DNA of 64,000 bases from Candidatus Undinarchaeales archaeon (GTDB lineage Archaea > SpSt-1190 > JASMDC01): NCBI GenBank assembly GCA_030753015.1, contig JASMDC010000004.1, positions 84,046 through 148,045 on the forward strand. The letters run 5' to 3'. Each line of letters starts with the position of its first letter. The stretch's first letter is position 1. Both the position numbers and the translations under genes were made by a program. The notes under the pieces are model-generated. The model was not told the origin of the DNA. It searched no databases and saw nothing but the letters and a program-made list of their open reading frames with translations. Below are positions 16,340 through 25,148 of this stretch, piece after piece.

Positions 16340-18813
16340 GCGAGCACCTCCACCCGAGGGACGACCTTGCGGTACACCGCCTGCGGCGGGCAAAGGCGTC
16401 CGTCCACCGTGAGGAGCTCGCGCAGCGCAATGCCGAACAGCCGCTCGTTCTCCTCGAGGTAGGGTCTGATGAGCTCCCAGTCGTCGGCGGAGAGCTCGGT
16501 GAAGACGCCTCCGTTGAGCTGGCCCTCATCCAGCTGACTACGAGGATCGCGGATGTAGAGCGCGCCACCCGACGCGAGCGAGAACAGGTTCCCGCCGGAG
16601 AAGGGGGTGTCAAGCTCGTGCAGGGTGCCGTCTGGGAGGGCCGCAACGCCGTTGAGCACGGCGAAGCCGCCACCGGCAAGCGGATCGCCCGCCATGAAGC
16701 TCTCAGCCAGGTAGTCGAGGCAGGTGCCGTTGATGACCACCCGCGGACCCCCCACGGCGTTGATAAGGGGACGGCCCGCGGCGTTGCCCCGCACGTAGAC
16801 CTCGCCGCCCTTGGCGCCGTAGAGGAAGGTCTGTCCCACGTCCCCGTGGACCACCAGGCGTCCCGCGGCGAGGATCTGGCCCAACTGGTCCTGGCCATCG
16901 GCGTGGACGCGGACCTCGCCGTTCATGAGACCTGAGCCCAGGTAGTCGCCGGGGCTGCCGTACACGTCGATGATCACCGGCTCCTCCTGCCCCAAGAGCC
17001 CGCACCCCACGAACCGCTGGCCGCACAGGTCGAAGGCGATGATGTGCCGCCATCCGGCACGATAGGCGTCCACGATGGACCGGGAGAGGGAGTCTGGGCC
17101 CTCCATGGGATATCCCCTGCCGCGCACCACGAGGGTGGCTCCGGAGCCGGGTGGCGAGGGAACAGGGCCCGTCCCCGCGTGGCGGTGAAGCCCGCCCACG
17201 TCAGGTCCGGGGAGCACCATGGTGCGGAGGAGGAGGTCGTTGATCGCGCTCTCGATGAGCGTCCGACGCCATCCTGGTGAGACGTGCGGCGTGTCTACCC
17301 CGCGGTCCAGGAGCAGGGTGAGGAGCCCGAGCACGGTCCGGGGTCCAGGTCCTTCGGTGTCGTGGGCACTCGCGGCGAGCCCGCTCAGCAGGCCGCGCAG
17401 TCCGTCACTGGTCGCCCCTGCAAGCAGCGGGCGGAGCCACAAGAAGGCGCTTTCGACCCCGTTGCGTGCGAGGTGGGCCATCACCGTGTCCGCTGACGGG
17501 ATGGATCCGTTACGGGAGGAGGGCGTTGCTCGCGGACAGTCCACCTCACCACCGTACTTGTCGCGGCATACGAGCAGGCCGTCCTCCAGGGAGAACGCGA
17601 AGGCGCCACCATCGGTGTGGCTCCCGCCCCGGGCGTTCCAGTACAGGTCCGCCCGCGTCGGCACACCTGATCGCTCGCCGTGGATGTTCTCCAGCACGGC
17701 GTCGATGGCCTGCTTCTCGCTGGCGACGAGCCCGATATCCAGCTCCCCCCGCTGGAGGGCGAACACCTGGGGGCGGAGCATGGAGGTATCGGTGATGCCC
17801 ACCAGCTGCAGCAGGCCCCGGTCCGGCTTGGCGCGCCCGATGATGAAGAACCACGGGCCGTCGGGCGAGCCATGGATGTGGGTGCGCTGGATGGCTGCGT
17901 ACACCTCCTGCTTCCCTTCGGGCAGCATGAGGAAGTCACGCTCGGTGGTGGGGGCGAGCGCCTCGATGATGTACTCTAGCGGGTAGCCATACACTCTGTC
18001 CAGCAGGTCGAAGAGCTGGACGGACACCTCGGTGTCCGTGAGGAACAGGGGCGTCATCCCGTGCTGTCCCAGATAGTCGCGCACGCTCTGGTAGTTGGCG
18101 AAGTCACCGTTGTGCACTAGCGCCTCGTTGAGGCCAATGAAGGGGTGGGCGCCACCGGGGTGCCAGACCCTGCCCTTGGTTGGGTAGCGCTGGTGGGCGA
18201 TCCAGAGTCGGGCGTGAAGGTCGCCCAGGCGGTAGTTGGTGATTACCTGCTCGGCGAACCCGACTATCTTGAACACCAGAAGGTCCCGCCCGTGACAGAG
18301 CACGAAGGCCTGCGGGTCCGGGCGGTCAGTGTAGTAGGCGGTGTTGAGGGCGAAGGAGTTGGCGTGGACGAAGGCGTCCTCCTGCGAACGGCGGTCCAGG
18401 TCCGCAAACCCCCGCTCCGCGACGAACGCAGCCAGCTGCTCCTCCCGTGGTCGACAGAAGTACCGCCACACCTCGGGAGGCGGCACCTCCAGCCCCGGGA
18501 CGTCATGCCAGTCATCGATGGCAGGCACCCGTTCGGACCGGGCCACTGCAAACGGCCCGAGGACGTGCCGGTCCTCGACCTCCTCCCGGCACTCTGGATC
18601 CAGGTAGGCCACCTGGACGAGGTAGTGGGAGCGCAGAACCTCGGGCGACACTCCCAGCTGTGCCGGATCGAGGCCGGCGGCCACGATACCACCGCCCTTA
18701 CCGTTACCGCGGTTGTTCATCTGTCGGGCGGCCGCCTCCAGGTGCCGTCCGGCCACGGGCTCGGAGGCCAGGAACCCCACGACCCCGCATCCGCCCTCGG
18801 CCGGCTGTCTCAA
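16336..18813 (-). CDS. Glutamate synthase-type protein: class II glutaminase fused to GXGXG domain
   Basis: An 825-residue fusion of two pieces that archaea usually split. Residues about 9-480 form a class II glutamine amidotransferase with Cys at residue 9 (GGCGVVGFLA) as the expected N-terminal nucleophile after removal of a short propeptide. WIAHQRYPTKGRVWHPGGAHPF and LVHNGDFANY are glutaminase motifs. Residues about 600-800 form the GXGXG beta-helix (GEVRVHADGQDQLGQI, GDVGQTFLYGAKGG, GGFAVLNG). Start TTG at 18813 overlaps the upstream stop (TTGA). It hydrolyses glutamine and passes ammonia to the FMN subunit upstream. N-methylglutamate synthase (MgsABC) has the same domains and is an alternative. 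Confidence 0.85.
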   Translation of the reverse strand: MRQPAEGGCGVVGFLASEPVAGRHLEAAARQMNNRGNGKGGGIVAAGLDPAQLGVSPEVLRSHYLVQVAYLDPECREEVEDRHVLGPFAVARSERVPAIDDWHDVPGLEVPPPEVWRYFCRPREEQLAAFVAERGFADLDRRSQEDAFVHANSFALNTAYYTDRPDPQAFVLCHGRDLLVFKIVGFAEQVITNYRLGDLHARLWIAHQRYPTKGRVWHPGGAHPFIGLNEALVHNGDFANYQSVRDYLGQHGMTPLFLTDTEVSVQLFDLLDRVYGYPLEYIIEALAPTTERDFLMLPEGKQEVYAAIQRTHIHGSPDGPWFFIIGRAKPDRGLLQLVGITDTSMLRPQVFALQRGELDIGLVASEKQAIDAVLENIHGERSGVPTRADLYWNARGGSHTDGGAFAFSLEDGLLVCRDKYGGEVDCPRATPSSRNGSIPSADTVMAHLARNGVESAFLWLRPLLAGATSDGLRGLLSGLAASAHDTEGPGPRTVLGLLTLLLDRGVDTPHVSPGWRRTLIESAINDLLLRTMVLPGPDVGGLHRHAGTGPVPSPPGSGATLVVRGRGYPMEGPDSLSRSIVDAYRAGWRHIIAFDLCGQRFVGCGLLGQEEPVIIDVYGSPGDYLGSGLMNGEVRVHADGQDQLGQILAAGRLVVHGDVGQTFLYGAKGGEVYVRGNAAGRPLINAVGGPRVVINGTCLDYLAESFMAGDPLAGGGFAVLNGVAALPDGTLHELDTPFSGGNLFSLASGGALYIRDPRSQLDEGQLNGGVFTELSADDWELIRPYLEENERLFGIALRELLTVDGRLCPPQAVYRKVVPRVEVLA

Positions 18814-21371
18814 CCCATCACCTCCTCGCCCAGTTCCCGGCCCTCGGCCATGAGGAGGAGCTCGGGATGTCCCCGCAGGTCGGCGATGGAGCCCAGACCC
18901 AGACCGAGGCAGATGGCCCGCAGCTGTGCCTCCCAGGAGCGCCGGAGGTTGACGATGCGCTGGCGACCCCACTGCGGATCTATGAGCGCCGCGCGCCGGG
19001 GATCAGTGGTGGTGATGCCCAGCGGGCACCCCCAGTCCTTCTCACAGCTCCCCAAGCGCTCGCAGCCCAGCGCCACGAGGTCCGCTGTCCCGACCATGGC
19101 CCCGTCGGCGCCCAGTGCCACAGCCTTGGCTATGTCGAACGCCGTCCGTACCCCGCCCGAGGCGATGAGCACCACCTCGTCGCGAACGCCCTCCGACTGC
19201 AGGAAGTCGTGTACCTTGGGGATGGCGTACTCCACGGGCATGGCGATGTTCTTCTTGCTCACCTCAGGGGCGGCGCCGGTGCCGCCGTAGGAGCCGTCGA
19301 GGTTGATGACGTTGCTCCCGGCGTGGTAGCTGCCCACCGCCACCATGTCGACGTCGGTGGGGGTGGACACCTTGGTGATGACCAGGGCGTCGGGATTGAT
19401 GGACCTGATCCAGTCGATGTGCTTCTTGTGGTCCTCCACCGAGTACACCGAGTGGAAGGGGAAGGGGGAGAACAGGGAGATGCCGGGGACCGAGCCCCGG
19501 GCGATGGCCACGGCCTTGGACACCTTCTCGGCGAGGAGGTGGCCGCCCAGCCCGGGCTTGGCACCCTGGGCGTACTTGAACTCCACCACGGGCACGCTGG
19601 CGATGGTCTCCTCGCTCACCCCGAACAGCCCGGTCGCCACCTGGGTGATGACGTGATCGCGGTAGGGGACCAGCTCCCGGGGAAATCCGCCCTCGCCCGT
19701 GGACACCAGGCTCCCGGTGTCCGCCGATGCCATGGCGCGGGCGAGCATGACGTTGCTGGAGATGGAGCCGAAAGACATCCCGCCGCCGTACAGGGGCATG
19801 CGCAGGGTGTACTGGGGACCGTTGCTCCGACGGTTGAGGGGGAGGGCGAGATCCACCGACCGGTCGACGGTCCCGCGCTCCATGAGCGCATCAAGGTCCG
19901 TACCATCGGTCTCGAAGGGAAGGAAGAGGGCATCGAACCCGCCGCCAGAGCGACCGGCACGGTAGTCAATGGAGCTTGCCGGGGGATGGCCGGTCCGGGC
20001 CTGCTCGATGGTGGCGCGCAGGAGCTCAGGTGTCCAGCGCATATCGCCGATCAGGCCCTCGCGGAAGCCGCCGGCCCGGTCACGCAGGGGAGACCCGGCG
20101 GGGAGCCTCCCCGTCACCAGTTCCCTGAAGGCGGCCTCCTCGTGGGCGTAGAAGATGACGCGGCCCGTCTCCCCGCGCAGCCGTCGCACCTCCCGCATCC
20201 CCATGGCGCCCAGCACCTCCAGCAGCTGGTTGCGCCAGGCGGCCATGAGGTTGCAGATATGGGCGGCACCCTCTGTGGGTTCGACATCGCCGTGCTCCAC
20301 GGGACAGGGGTACCGGGTGTCGGCCCAGAGCATGCACCCGAGCGCCACCATGAGCGCGAGGTCCACGGTGACCGCGTCAGCGCCGCACGCCAGCGCCTTG
20401 GGCACGTGCTCGGCATCGGCGATCCCGCCGCTAAAAAGCACCGTCACGGCGTCTCGACTCTCTGCCTCCAGCAGCAGCCTGTGGAGCCGGTGAAGAGTGC
20501 GGCCGGCGAAGCGACCCGATCCGTCCCGGTCCCGGGCATGGTGGTCGGCGTTGAGGTGGATCCAGTCAAGCTCTACGCCACCAGCCACCAGGGCGGCGAG
20601 GGCGTCGGCAGCGCGGAGCGTGCACGGTGCCCGCACGCCCACTAAGGCGTCGGGAGCGAGGTCCCTGAGCACGCCAAGGAGATCGACGACCGTCTCCCTG
20701 TCCAGCTCGTCATTGTCCAGGCTGAGTTCGATGGCAGGGAGGCCCGCGGAAGCGAGCTCGTTCACACGCTCGACCTGGCTCGCCTCGATCCGGAGCACGA
20801 CCGAGTGACGGAACGGTTCACGGTCCTCCCCCCACTGGGACACGGGCACCACCGCCAGTGTCCCGACATCCTGTGCTGCACGCAGCACGGACAGGTGGGC
20901 GCCCCGGCCCGAGGTCGGGATGTTGGGGAGCTCGAAGAGCACGGGGAGTGGAAGGTCGATGTGGGGCGGCATCTCGGTGGCTACCCTGCCGTCGGGATGG
21001 AACCGGAGGAAGGACGGCGCCCGTCCGAGCTGAACGGTCGTCGAGATGTACTCGCGCCCGTGGATGCCGTCCCGGGTGGGCCGCACGATCTCGGACATGT
21101 CGAACCAGATGCTGTCGAAACCAACACCCGCGAACCGACCCCCATACCCAGCCCCGGAGATGGGGATGCGGCCGGTGACGGCCTGGTAATGGGTGCGGCT
21201 GAGCACTTGGGATGTCCAGTGGGGATCACCACCCCTGCCGATGTCGAAGGCAAGGCGTCCGAACCGTACGTAATCATCGACCTTCTGGAGGTGGAAACGG
21301 GTGGGCAGCCCCGTCGGCTCCACTTGCCGGACCGCTATGGTATACCTGCCCGAGCCTGCTGGGTTGACCAT
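18810..21371 (-). CDS. Glutamate synthase FMN/iron-sulfur subunit with extra N-terminal barrel
   Basis: An 853-residue protein whose C-terminal half is the FMN TIM-barrel of glutamate synthase: MSFGSISSNVMLARAMA, NLDGSYGGTGAAPEVSKK, LIASGGVRTAFDIAKAVALG and the cluster Cys group CERLGSCEKDWGCPLG. The N-terminal 390 residues look like a second, degenerate barrel (GRIPISGAGYGG, VLFSGGIADAEHVPKAL). Archaeal homologues are usually about 500 residues, so this one is long. It is the first gene of the operon. A 15-bp inverted repeat lies between its TATA box and start. No GltD is present. Confidence 0.85.
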   Translation of the reverse strand: MVNPAGSGRYTIAVRQVEPTGLPTRFHLQKVDDYVRFGRLAFDIGRGGDPHWTSQVLSRTHYQAVTGRIPISGAGYGGRFAGVGFDSIWFDMSEIVRPTRDGIHGREYISTTVQLGRAPSFLRFHPDGRVATEMPPHIDLPLPVLFELPNIPTSGRGAHLSVLRAAQDVGTLAVVPVSQWGEDREPFRHSVVLRIEASQVERVNELASAGLPAIELSLDNDELDRETVVDLLGVLRDLAPDALVGVRAPCTLRAADALAALVAGGVELDWIHLNADHHARDRDGSGRFAGRTLHRLHRLLLEAESRDAVTVLFSGGIADAEHVPKALACGADAVTVDLALMVALGCMLWADTRYPCPVEHGDVEPTEGAAHICNLMAAWRNQLLEVLGAMGMREVRRLRGETGRVIFYAHEEAAFRELVTGRLPAGSPLRDRAGGFREGLIGDMRWTPELLRATIEQARTGHPPASSIDYRAGRSGGGFDALFLPFETDGTDLDALMERGTVDRSVDLALPLNRRSNGPQYTLRMPLYGGGMSFGSISSNVMLARAMASADTGSLVSTGEGGFPRELVPYRDHVITQVATGLFGVSEETIASVPVVEFKYAQGAKPGLGGHLLAEKVSKAVAIARGSVPGISLFSPFPFHSVYSVEDHKKHIDWIRSINPDALVITKVSTPTDVDMVAVGSYHAGSNVINLDGSYGGTGAAPEVSKKNIAMPVEYAIPKVHDFLQSEGVRDEVVLIASGGVRTAFDIAKAVALGADGAMVGTADLVALGCERLGSCEKDWGCPLGITTTDPRRAALIDPQWGRQRIVNLRRSWEAQLRAICLGLGLGSIADLRGHPELLLMAEGRELGEEVMG

Positions 21372-21389
21372 CTCGATGCCTTGCCGGGG

Positions 21390-21416
21390 TTGGCACTATG
21401 CCAATCTAATATACTG
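21390..21416 (-). promoter_or_regulatory. Glutamate synthase operon promoter with TTGGCA-3-TGCCAA operator
   Basis: Leftward TATA box GTATATTAG (about 21408-21416) is followed by the perfect inverted repeat TTGGCACTATGCCAA (21390-21404), and the ATG lies at 21371, giving a short leader. The repeat covers the expected initiation site. The divergent neighbour is an Lrp/AsnC gene, so local control of nitrogen assimilation is a reasonable inference. TGCCAA-type sites also resemble NrpR operators of archaeal nitrogen genes. Confidence 0.5.
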
Positions 21417-21524
21417 ATATTGGACTCTAGATATATAACACTGAAAGAAAATAATAAAATTGGAAATAAATTTATAGTAATTAACGAAAATAATTAACAA
21501 AGTAGAAAAATCGAGGGAAATACC

Positions 21525-22025
21525 GTGCCACAGATTACGAAACATTCCATCGATGCCACGGACCTGCGCATCCTGGACCTCCTCATGGACGATGCCCGAC
21601 GCACCTACCGTCAACTTGCCGACGAGGTCGGTGTGTCACCGGTAACGGTGATGAAGCGCGTCCACAGCATGGAGCGCACGGGCGTCGTCCAGGGCTATAC
21701 TGCGCGGCTGGACTACCAGGCACTGGGATACGACATCCTGGCCATCATCCAGCTGCGGATCTCTAAGGGGAAGCTCCTGGAGGTGGAGAAGCGCATCGCC
21801 ACCCACAACGCCGTGTTCGCCGTGTACGACATCATCGGCCCCTTCGATGCACTGCTGCTGACGCGGTTCCGCACGACACCAGACATGGACCGGTTCCTTA
21901 AGACCATCCAGACCTACGATTTCGTGGAGCGGACCGAGACTATACTGGTGCTGAACACGATCAAGGACGAGCCGCTGCGGGTAGGGGAGGACCGGTCTCC
22001 CCCGCTGCCGCCGCGCCTGCCGTAG
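21525..22025 (+). CDS. Lrp/AsnC family transcriptional regulator
   Basis: A 166-residue regulator: winged helix-turn-helix at residues 8-60 (DLRILDLLMDDARRTYRQLA, then VSPVTVMKRVHSME) followed by a RAM ligand-binding domain to about residue 145. The start is GTG at 21525 after CGAGGGAAATACC. The Pro-rich tail PPLPPRLP is unusual, and its coding bases (22001-22022) recur exactly at 26454-26475. It faces the glutamate synthase operon across 150 bases of AT-rich DNA, so an amino acid or 2-oxoglutarate effector is plausible. It is one of two stand-alone Lrp genes in the window. Confidence 0.88.
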   Translation: MPQITKHSIDATDLRILDLLMDDARRTYRQLADEVGVSPVTVMKRVHSMERTGVVQGYTARLDYQALGYDILAIIQLRISKGKLLEVEKRIATHNAVFAVYDIIGPFDALLLTRFRTTPDMDRFLKTIQTYDFVERTETILVLNTIKDEPLRVGEDRSPPLPPRLP

Positions 22026-22082
22026 CAGGGGGCCAGTGCTCCTGAGCGGTCTGCGTGACCCCCCAGGACCTGTGCGAGCCGT

Positions 22083-23144
22083 TCACGGGGGCCTGGCCAC
22101 GCGGTCCCCACTGAAGGCGACGATGTGCGCTGGGGCCGCCGTCACGCTGACCCTCGTTCCTCGCTCGACCAACAAGGTGGAGGGACGGCTGCTGTGCACC
22201 AGCTTCCCCGAGGCGAGGCTCAGGGTGTAGATGTTCTCCGAGCCCCTGAACTCCTGTCCTTCCACGACCGCTCCACCCTGGTCATCCACCGTGAACGTGA
22301 TGTCATCGGGCCTGATCATGAGCTGAACGTCCGATCCCTCCGCCAATCCCGCTTTGTTCGGGAACACACCCAGTTCGGTCTCGATGCCCTCCTTTTCCAC
22401 GAGGCCGTCGATGAAATCGGCCTGCCCCACGAAGTCTGCGACAAAGCGGGTGGATGGGAAATGATAGATCTCCTCCGGGGTTCCGACCTGCTCGGTCCGC
22501 CCAGCGTTCAGCACGGCCACGCAGTCGGCCATGGAGAAGGCCTCCGCCTGGTCGTGCGTCACCAGGATCGCGGTGGAGTGTGCCTTTTTCAGGATGTTCA
22601 GCACCTCGTCCCGCATCTGGGCACGCATGTCGGCATCGAGGTTGCTGAGAGGTTCATCCAGTAGTATGACCACCGGACAGGGGGCAAGCGCCCTGGCCAG
22701 GGCGACGCGTTGCTGCTGGCCGCCGGAGAGCTGGTGCGGATAGCGATCCCCCAATCCCTCCAGCCCGACGAACTCCAGCATGTTATCAACGATCTTCTCA
22801 CTCTTCTCCCTGTCGAACCCGGTCAGCCCATAGGCGATGTTGTCCTTCACCCTCAGGTGGGGGAACAGGGCGTAGCCCTGGAACACCATGCCGACATTCC
22901 GCCTATTGGGGGGGATGAACACCCCGCCGCCGGCGACGGGCTCACCGTCGATCAGTATCTCACCGCTGTCCGGTGTCTCCACTCCGGCGATCAGGCGGAG
23001 GGCCGTGGTCTTCCCGCATCCGCTGGGACCGAGGAAGGCAAATATCTCCCCCTTCTCCACCGTAAAGGACATGTCATCGATTGCCTTCACGTCGTCGTAG
23101 CTCTTGGCCACGTTCCTCAATTCGATTCTCGTCATAGATCCCAT
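22083..23144 (-). CDS. fbpC: Iron(III)-type ABC transporter ATP-binding protein
   Basis: Energises the permease encoded next to it. The 353-residue protein has Walker A GPSGCGKTT near 39, Q-loop GMVFQGYALFPHL near 85, signature LSGGQQQRVALARAL near 139 and Walker B VVILLDEPLSNLD near 159. A C-terminal TOBE domain starts at about residue 245. Domain order matches FbpC, PotA and ThiQ types; the binding-protein sequence favours iron or a related anion chelate. It lies 130 bases downstream of the permease, in the same direction, and converges with the Lrp gene. Confidence 0.9.
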   Translation of the reverse strand: MGSMTRIELRNVAKSYDDVKAIDDMSFTVEKGEIFAFLGPSGCGKTTALRLIAGVETPDSGEILIDGEPVAGGGVFIPPNRRNVGMVFQGYALFPHLRVKDNIAYGLTGFDREKSEKIVDNMLEFVGLEGLGDRYPHQLSGGQQQRVALARALAPCPVVILLDEPLSNLDADMRAQMRDEVLNILKKAHSTAILVTHDQAEAFSMADCVAVLNAGRTEQVGTPEEIYHFPSTRFVADFVGQADFIDGLVEKEGIETELGVFPNKAGLAEGSDVQLMIRPDDITFTVDDQGGAVVEGQEFRGSENIYTLSLASGKLVHSSRPSTLLVERGTRVSVTAAPAHIVAFSGDRVARPP

Positions 23145-23274
23145 CCCCCTCGTCCTCGGGACGTCACTTCAGGGCCCTCCTGCAAAGGTCCTTGCCGTAA
23201 CCCGATCGTGCATCGAGCGAGTCCAGCAGGGCCGTATGGAGGCCCACGTCGTCATCATAATCTCCATCACGGAT

Positions 23275-24882
23275 TCACCCGTTCTCATCGCTGCCCGGTT
23301 CCTGGGAGAGGATGATCATCATGGAGAGGGCCGAAACGCCCACCAATAGAAGTGCCGGGATCGCGGCACGTGCAAAGTAGACATCGTCCGTGGCTGACCA
23401 CACGCGGGTCGCCAGGGTGCTGAAGCCCGTGGGCGCCAGGAGGAGCGTCGCCGGGAGCTCCTTCATGGTAGTGAGGAACACAAGGGACGCGCCGGTGAGC
23501 AGGCCTGGGGAGATAAGGGGCAGGGTAACCGTACGCATGGCACGCCAGGGCGTGGCACCCAGGCTCCGGGCCGCCTCCTCCAGCTGGGGGCTCAACTGCA
23601 GGAGGGATGCGCGGATCGTGCCCACAGCCTGGGGGATGAACAGCACCACATAGGCGAAGATGAGCATGGCCGTGGACTGGTAGAGGGGCATGGCGTACGT
23701 TACGCCGAAGAACACCAGGGAGAGGGCGACCACGATGCCCGGTAGGGCGAATCCGATGTAGGTGCTCCGCTCCAGCAGGTTGCTGAGCAGTCCAGGGAAC
23801 CGCACCGAGAGCGAGGCTACGGGAATTGCTGCGAGCATGGCAACGAGGGCCGTCAGTCCGGAGACGTAGATGGAGTTCGCGGCGAGATGCCATACGGGAG
23901 TGAGCTGCTCCCCGGCGGAGAGCCCGCGCACAAGCCAATAGGTGATCACGCTCAGGGGCATCACCAGCGACAATCCCACGATTGTTGTGCAGAAGAGCAG
24001 GGCAGGCCAACGCCAGCGGCCCAGCTCGACAGTACCGGGGGATCTCCTGGAGCCTGTGCCGCTGGTGTAGTACCTGCCCCCGCTGCGGGCCAGGTATTCC
24101 AAGATGAGGAGAATTGCCGCTAGCCCGACCAGGGAGATGGAAAGAACGGCCGCCATGCTCCGATCGAAGCTGGACTGGTACTGGATGTAGATGACCCTGG
24201 TGAATGAGTCGAAGCGCATCAGGGAGGGCGTCCCGAAGTCTCTCAGGGTGTAGAGGGCCACCAACAGCCCACCCGCCGCGATGGAGGACTTGAGGAGGGG
24301 GAGGGTCACCCGAATGAAAGTCTGCCAGCGACCGTGCCCGAGGCTGCGCGAGGCCTCCTCGAGGGCCGGGTCGAGGGAAAGCAGGCTGGCACGCACGGTC
24401 AGGAGGACGTAGGGATAGCTGAAGAGGGTGAGCGACAGCAGCGCACCGGGCCATCCGTAGATGGACGGCAGCCGCTGTACACCGAGCAGCTCGAGCCATG
24501 TCTGGAGGATGCTCCCCTTGGGGCCGAGGGCGGCGATGATGGCGAAGCTCCCCACGTAGCTGGGGATAACCAGGGGGAGTGCCGTGGCCACCGACCAGAA
24601 CCGTCTTCCCGGGAGGTCCGTCCGCACCGTGAGGAAGGCAAGGGGCACGGCGATGAGGGTGGACGCAACGGTGACGGCGAGGGCAAGGAGTGCGCTGTTG
24701 ACAAAGACCCGGATCGTGCGGGGATGGAGGAGGAGATCCCAGACGCCATCCCCTACACCGGCCGTGCGGATGACCAGATAGGCGAGCGGGAACAGCATGG
24801 CAGAGGCGACGAGGATGGAGGCGAGGACCAGGGGAAGGGGGGGCCTGGGTGAGGGGATGAGGCGCGTCAGCAACGTCACCAT
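23275..24882 (-). CDS. fbpB: Iron(III)-type ABC transporter permease (two fused domains)
   Basis: The membrane channel, 535 residues with about twelve helices in two tandem binding-protein-dependent transport domains, the arrangement of FbpB/SfuB. Each half has the coupling-loop pattern: EEASRSLGHGRWQTFIRVTLP near 170 and EEAARSLGATPWRAMRTVTLP near 445. The start ATG at 24882 lies 266 bases after the binding-protein gene, so a separate promoter or a long spacer separates them. The spacer (24883-25148) is GC-rich with no gene that I can recognise. Confidence 0.9.
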   Translation of the reverse strand: MVTLLTRLIPSPRPPLPLVLASILVASAMLFPLAYLVIRTAGVGDGVWDLLLHPRTIRVFVNSALLALAVTVASTLIAVPLAFLTVRTDLPGRRFWSVATALPLVIPSYVGSFAIIAALGPKGSILQTWLELLGVQRLPSIYGWPGALLSLTLFSYPYVLLTVRASLLSLDPALEEASRSLGHGRWQTFIRVTLPLLKSSIAAGGLLVALYTLRDFGTPSLMRFDSFTRVIYIQYQSSFDRSMAAVLSISLVGLAAILLILEYLARSGGRYYTSGTGSRRSPGTVELGRWRWPALLFCTTIVGLSLVMPLSVITYWLVRGLSAGEQLTPVWHLAANSIYVSGLTALVAMLAAIPVASLSVRFPGLLSNLLERSTYIGFALPGIVVALSLVFFGVTYAMPLYQSTAMLIFAYVVLFIPQAVGTIRASLLQLSPQLEEAARSLGATPWRAMRTVTLPLISPGLLTGASLVFLTTMKELPATLLLAPTGFSTLATRVWSATDDVYFARAAIPALLLVGVSALSMMIILSQEPGSDENG

Positions 24883-25148
24883 CGGATCAGTCTCCAGATG
24901 TTACAGTGCATGTTTTATCGTTTCCCCTCCTTCGACGTGACTGGCGCTCATCCCGCGGGACGTGCCCCCCGCCGGAGGGTCGGGGCTCTCGTGCTTCACC
25001 CCTTTCGTCCGTGCGTTGCCGGCCTCGGACTCCGCGTGCATCCTCCACAGGCACGACCCGCCGCTCACATGGTCACCTCGGGAGGTCGGTTCCGGCAGCG
25101 GGCGGGAGTGGCGGCCCCCACCCACGCTTGCGGATCCCTGTCCTCCCG

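Noticed and set aside
24883-25148. Possible protein or transposon relic between binding-protein and permease genes of the iron transporter
   Set aside because: The minus frame (AGNARTKGVKHESPDPPAGG) superficially resembles a transposase tail, but no zinc ribbon, DxN motif or end hairpin is present.
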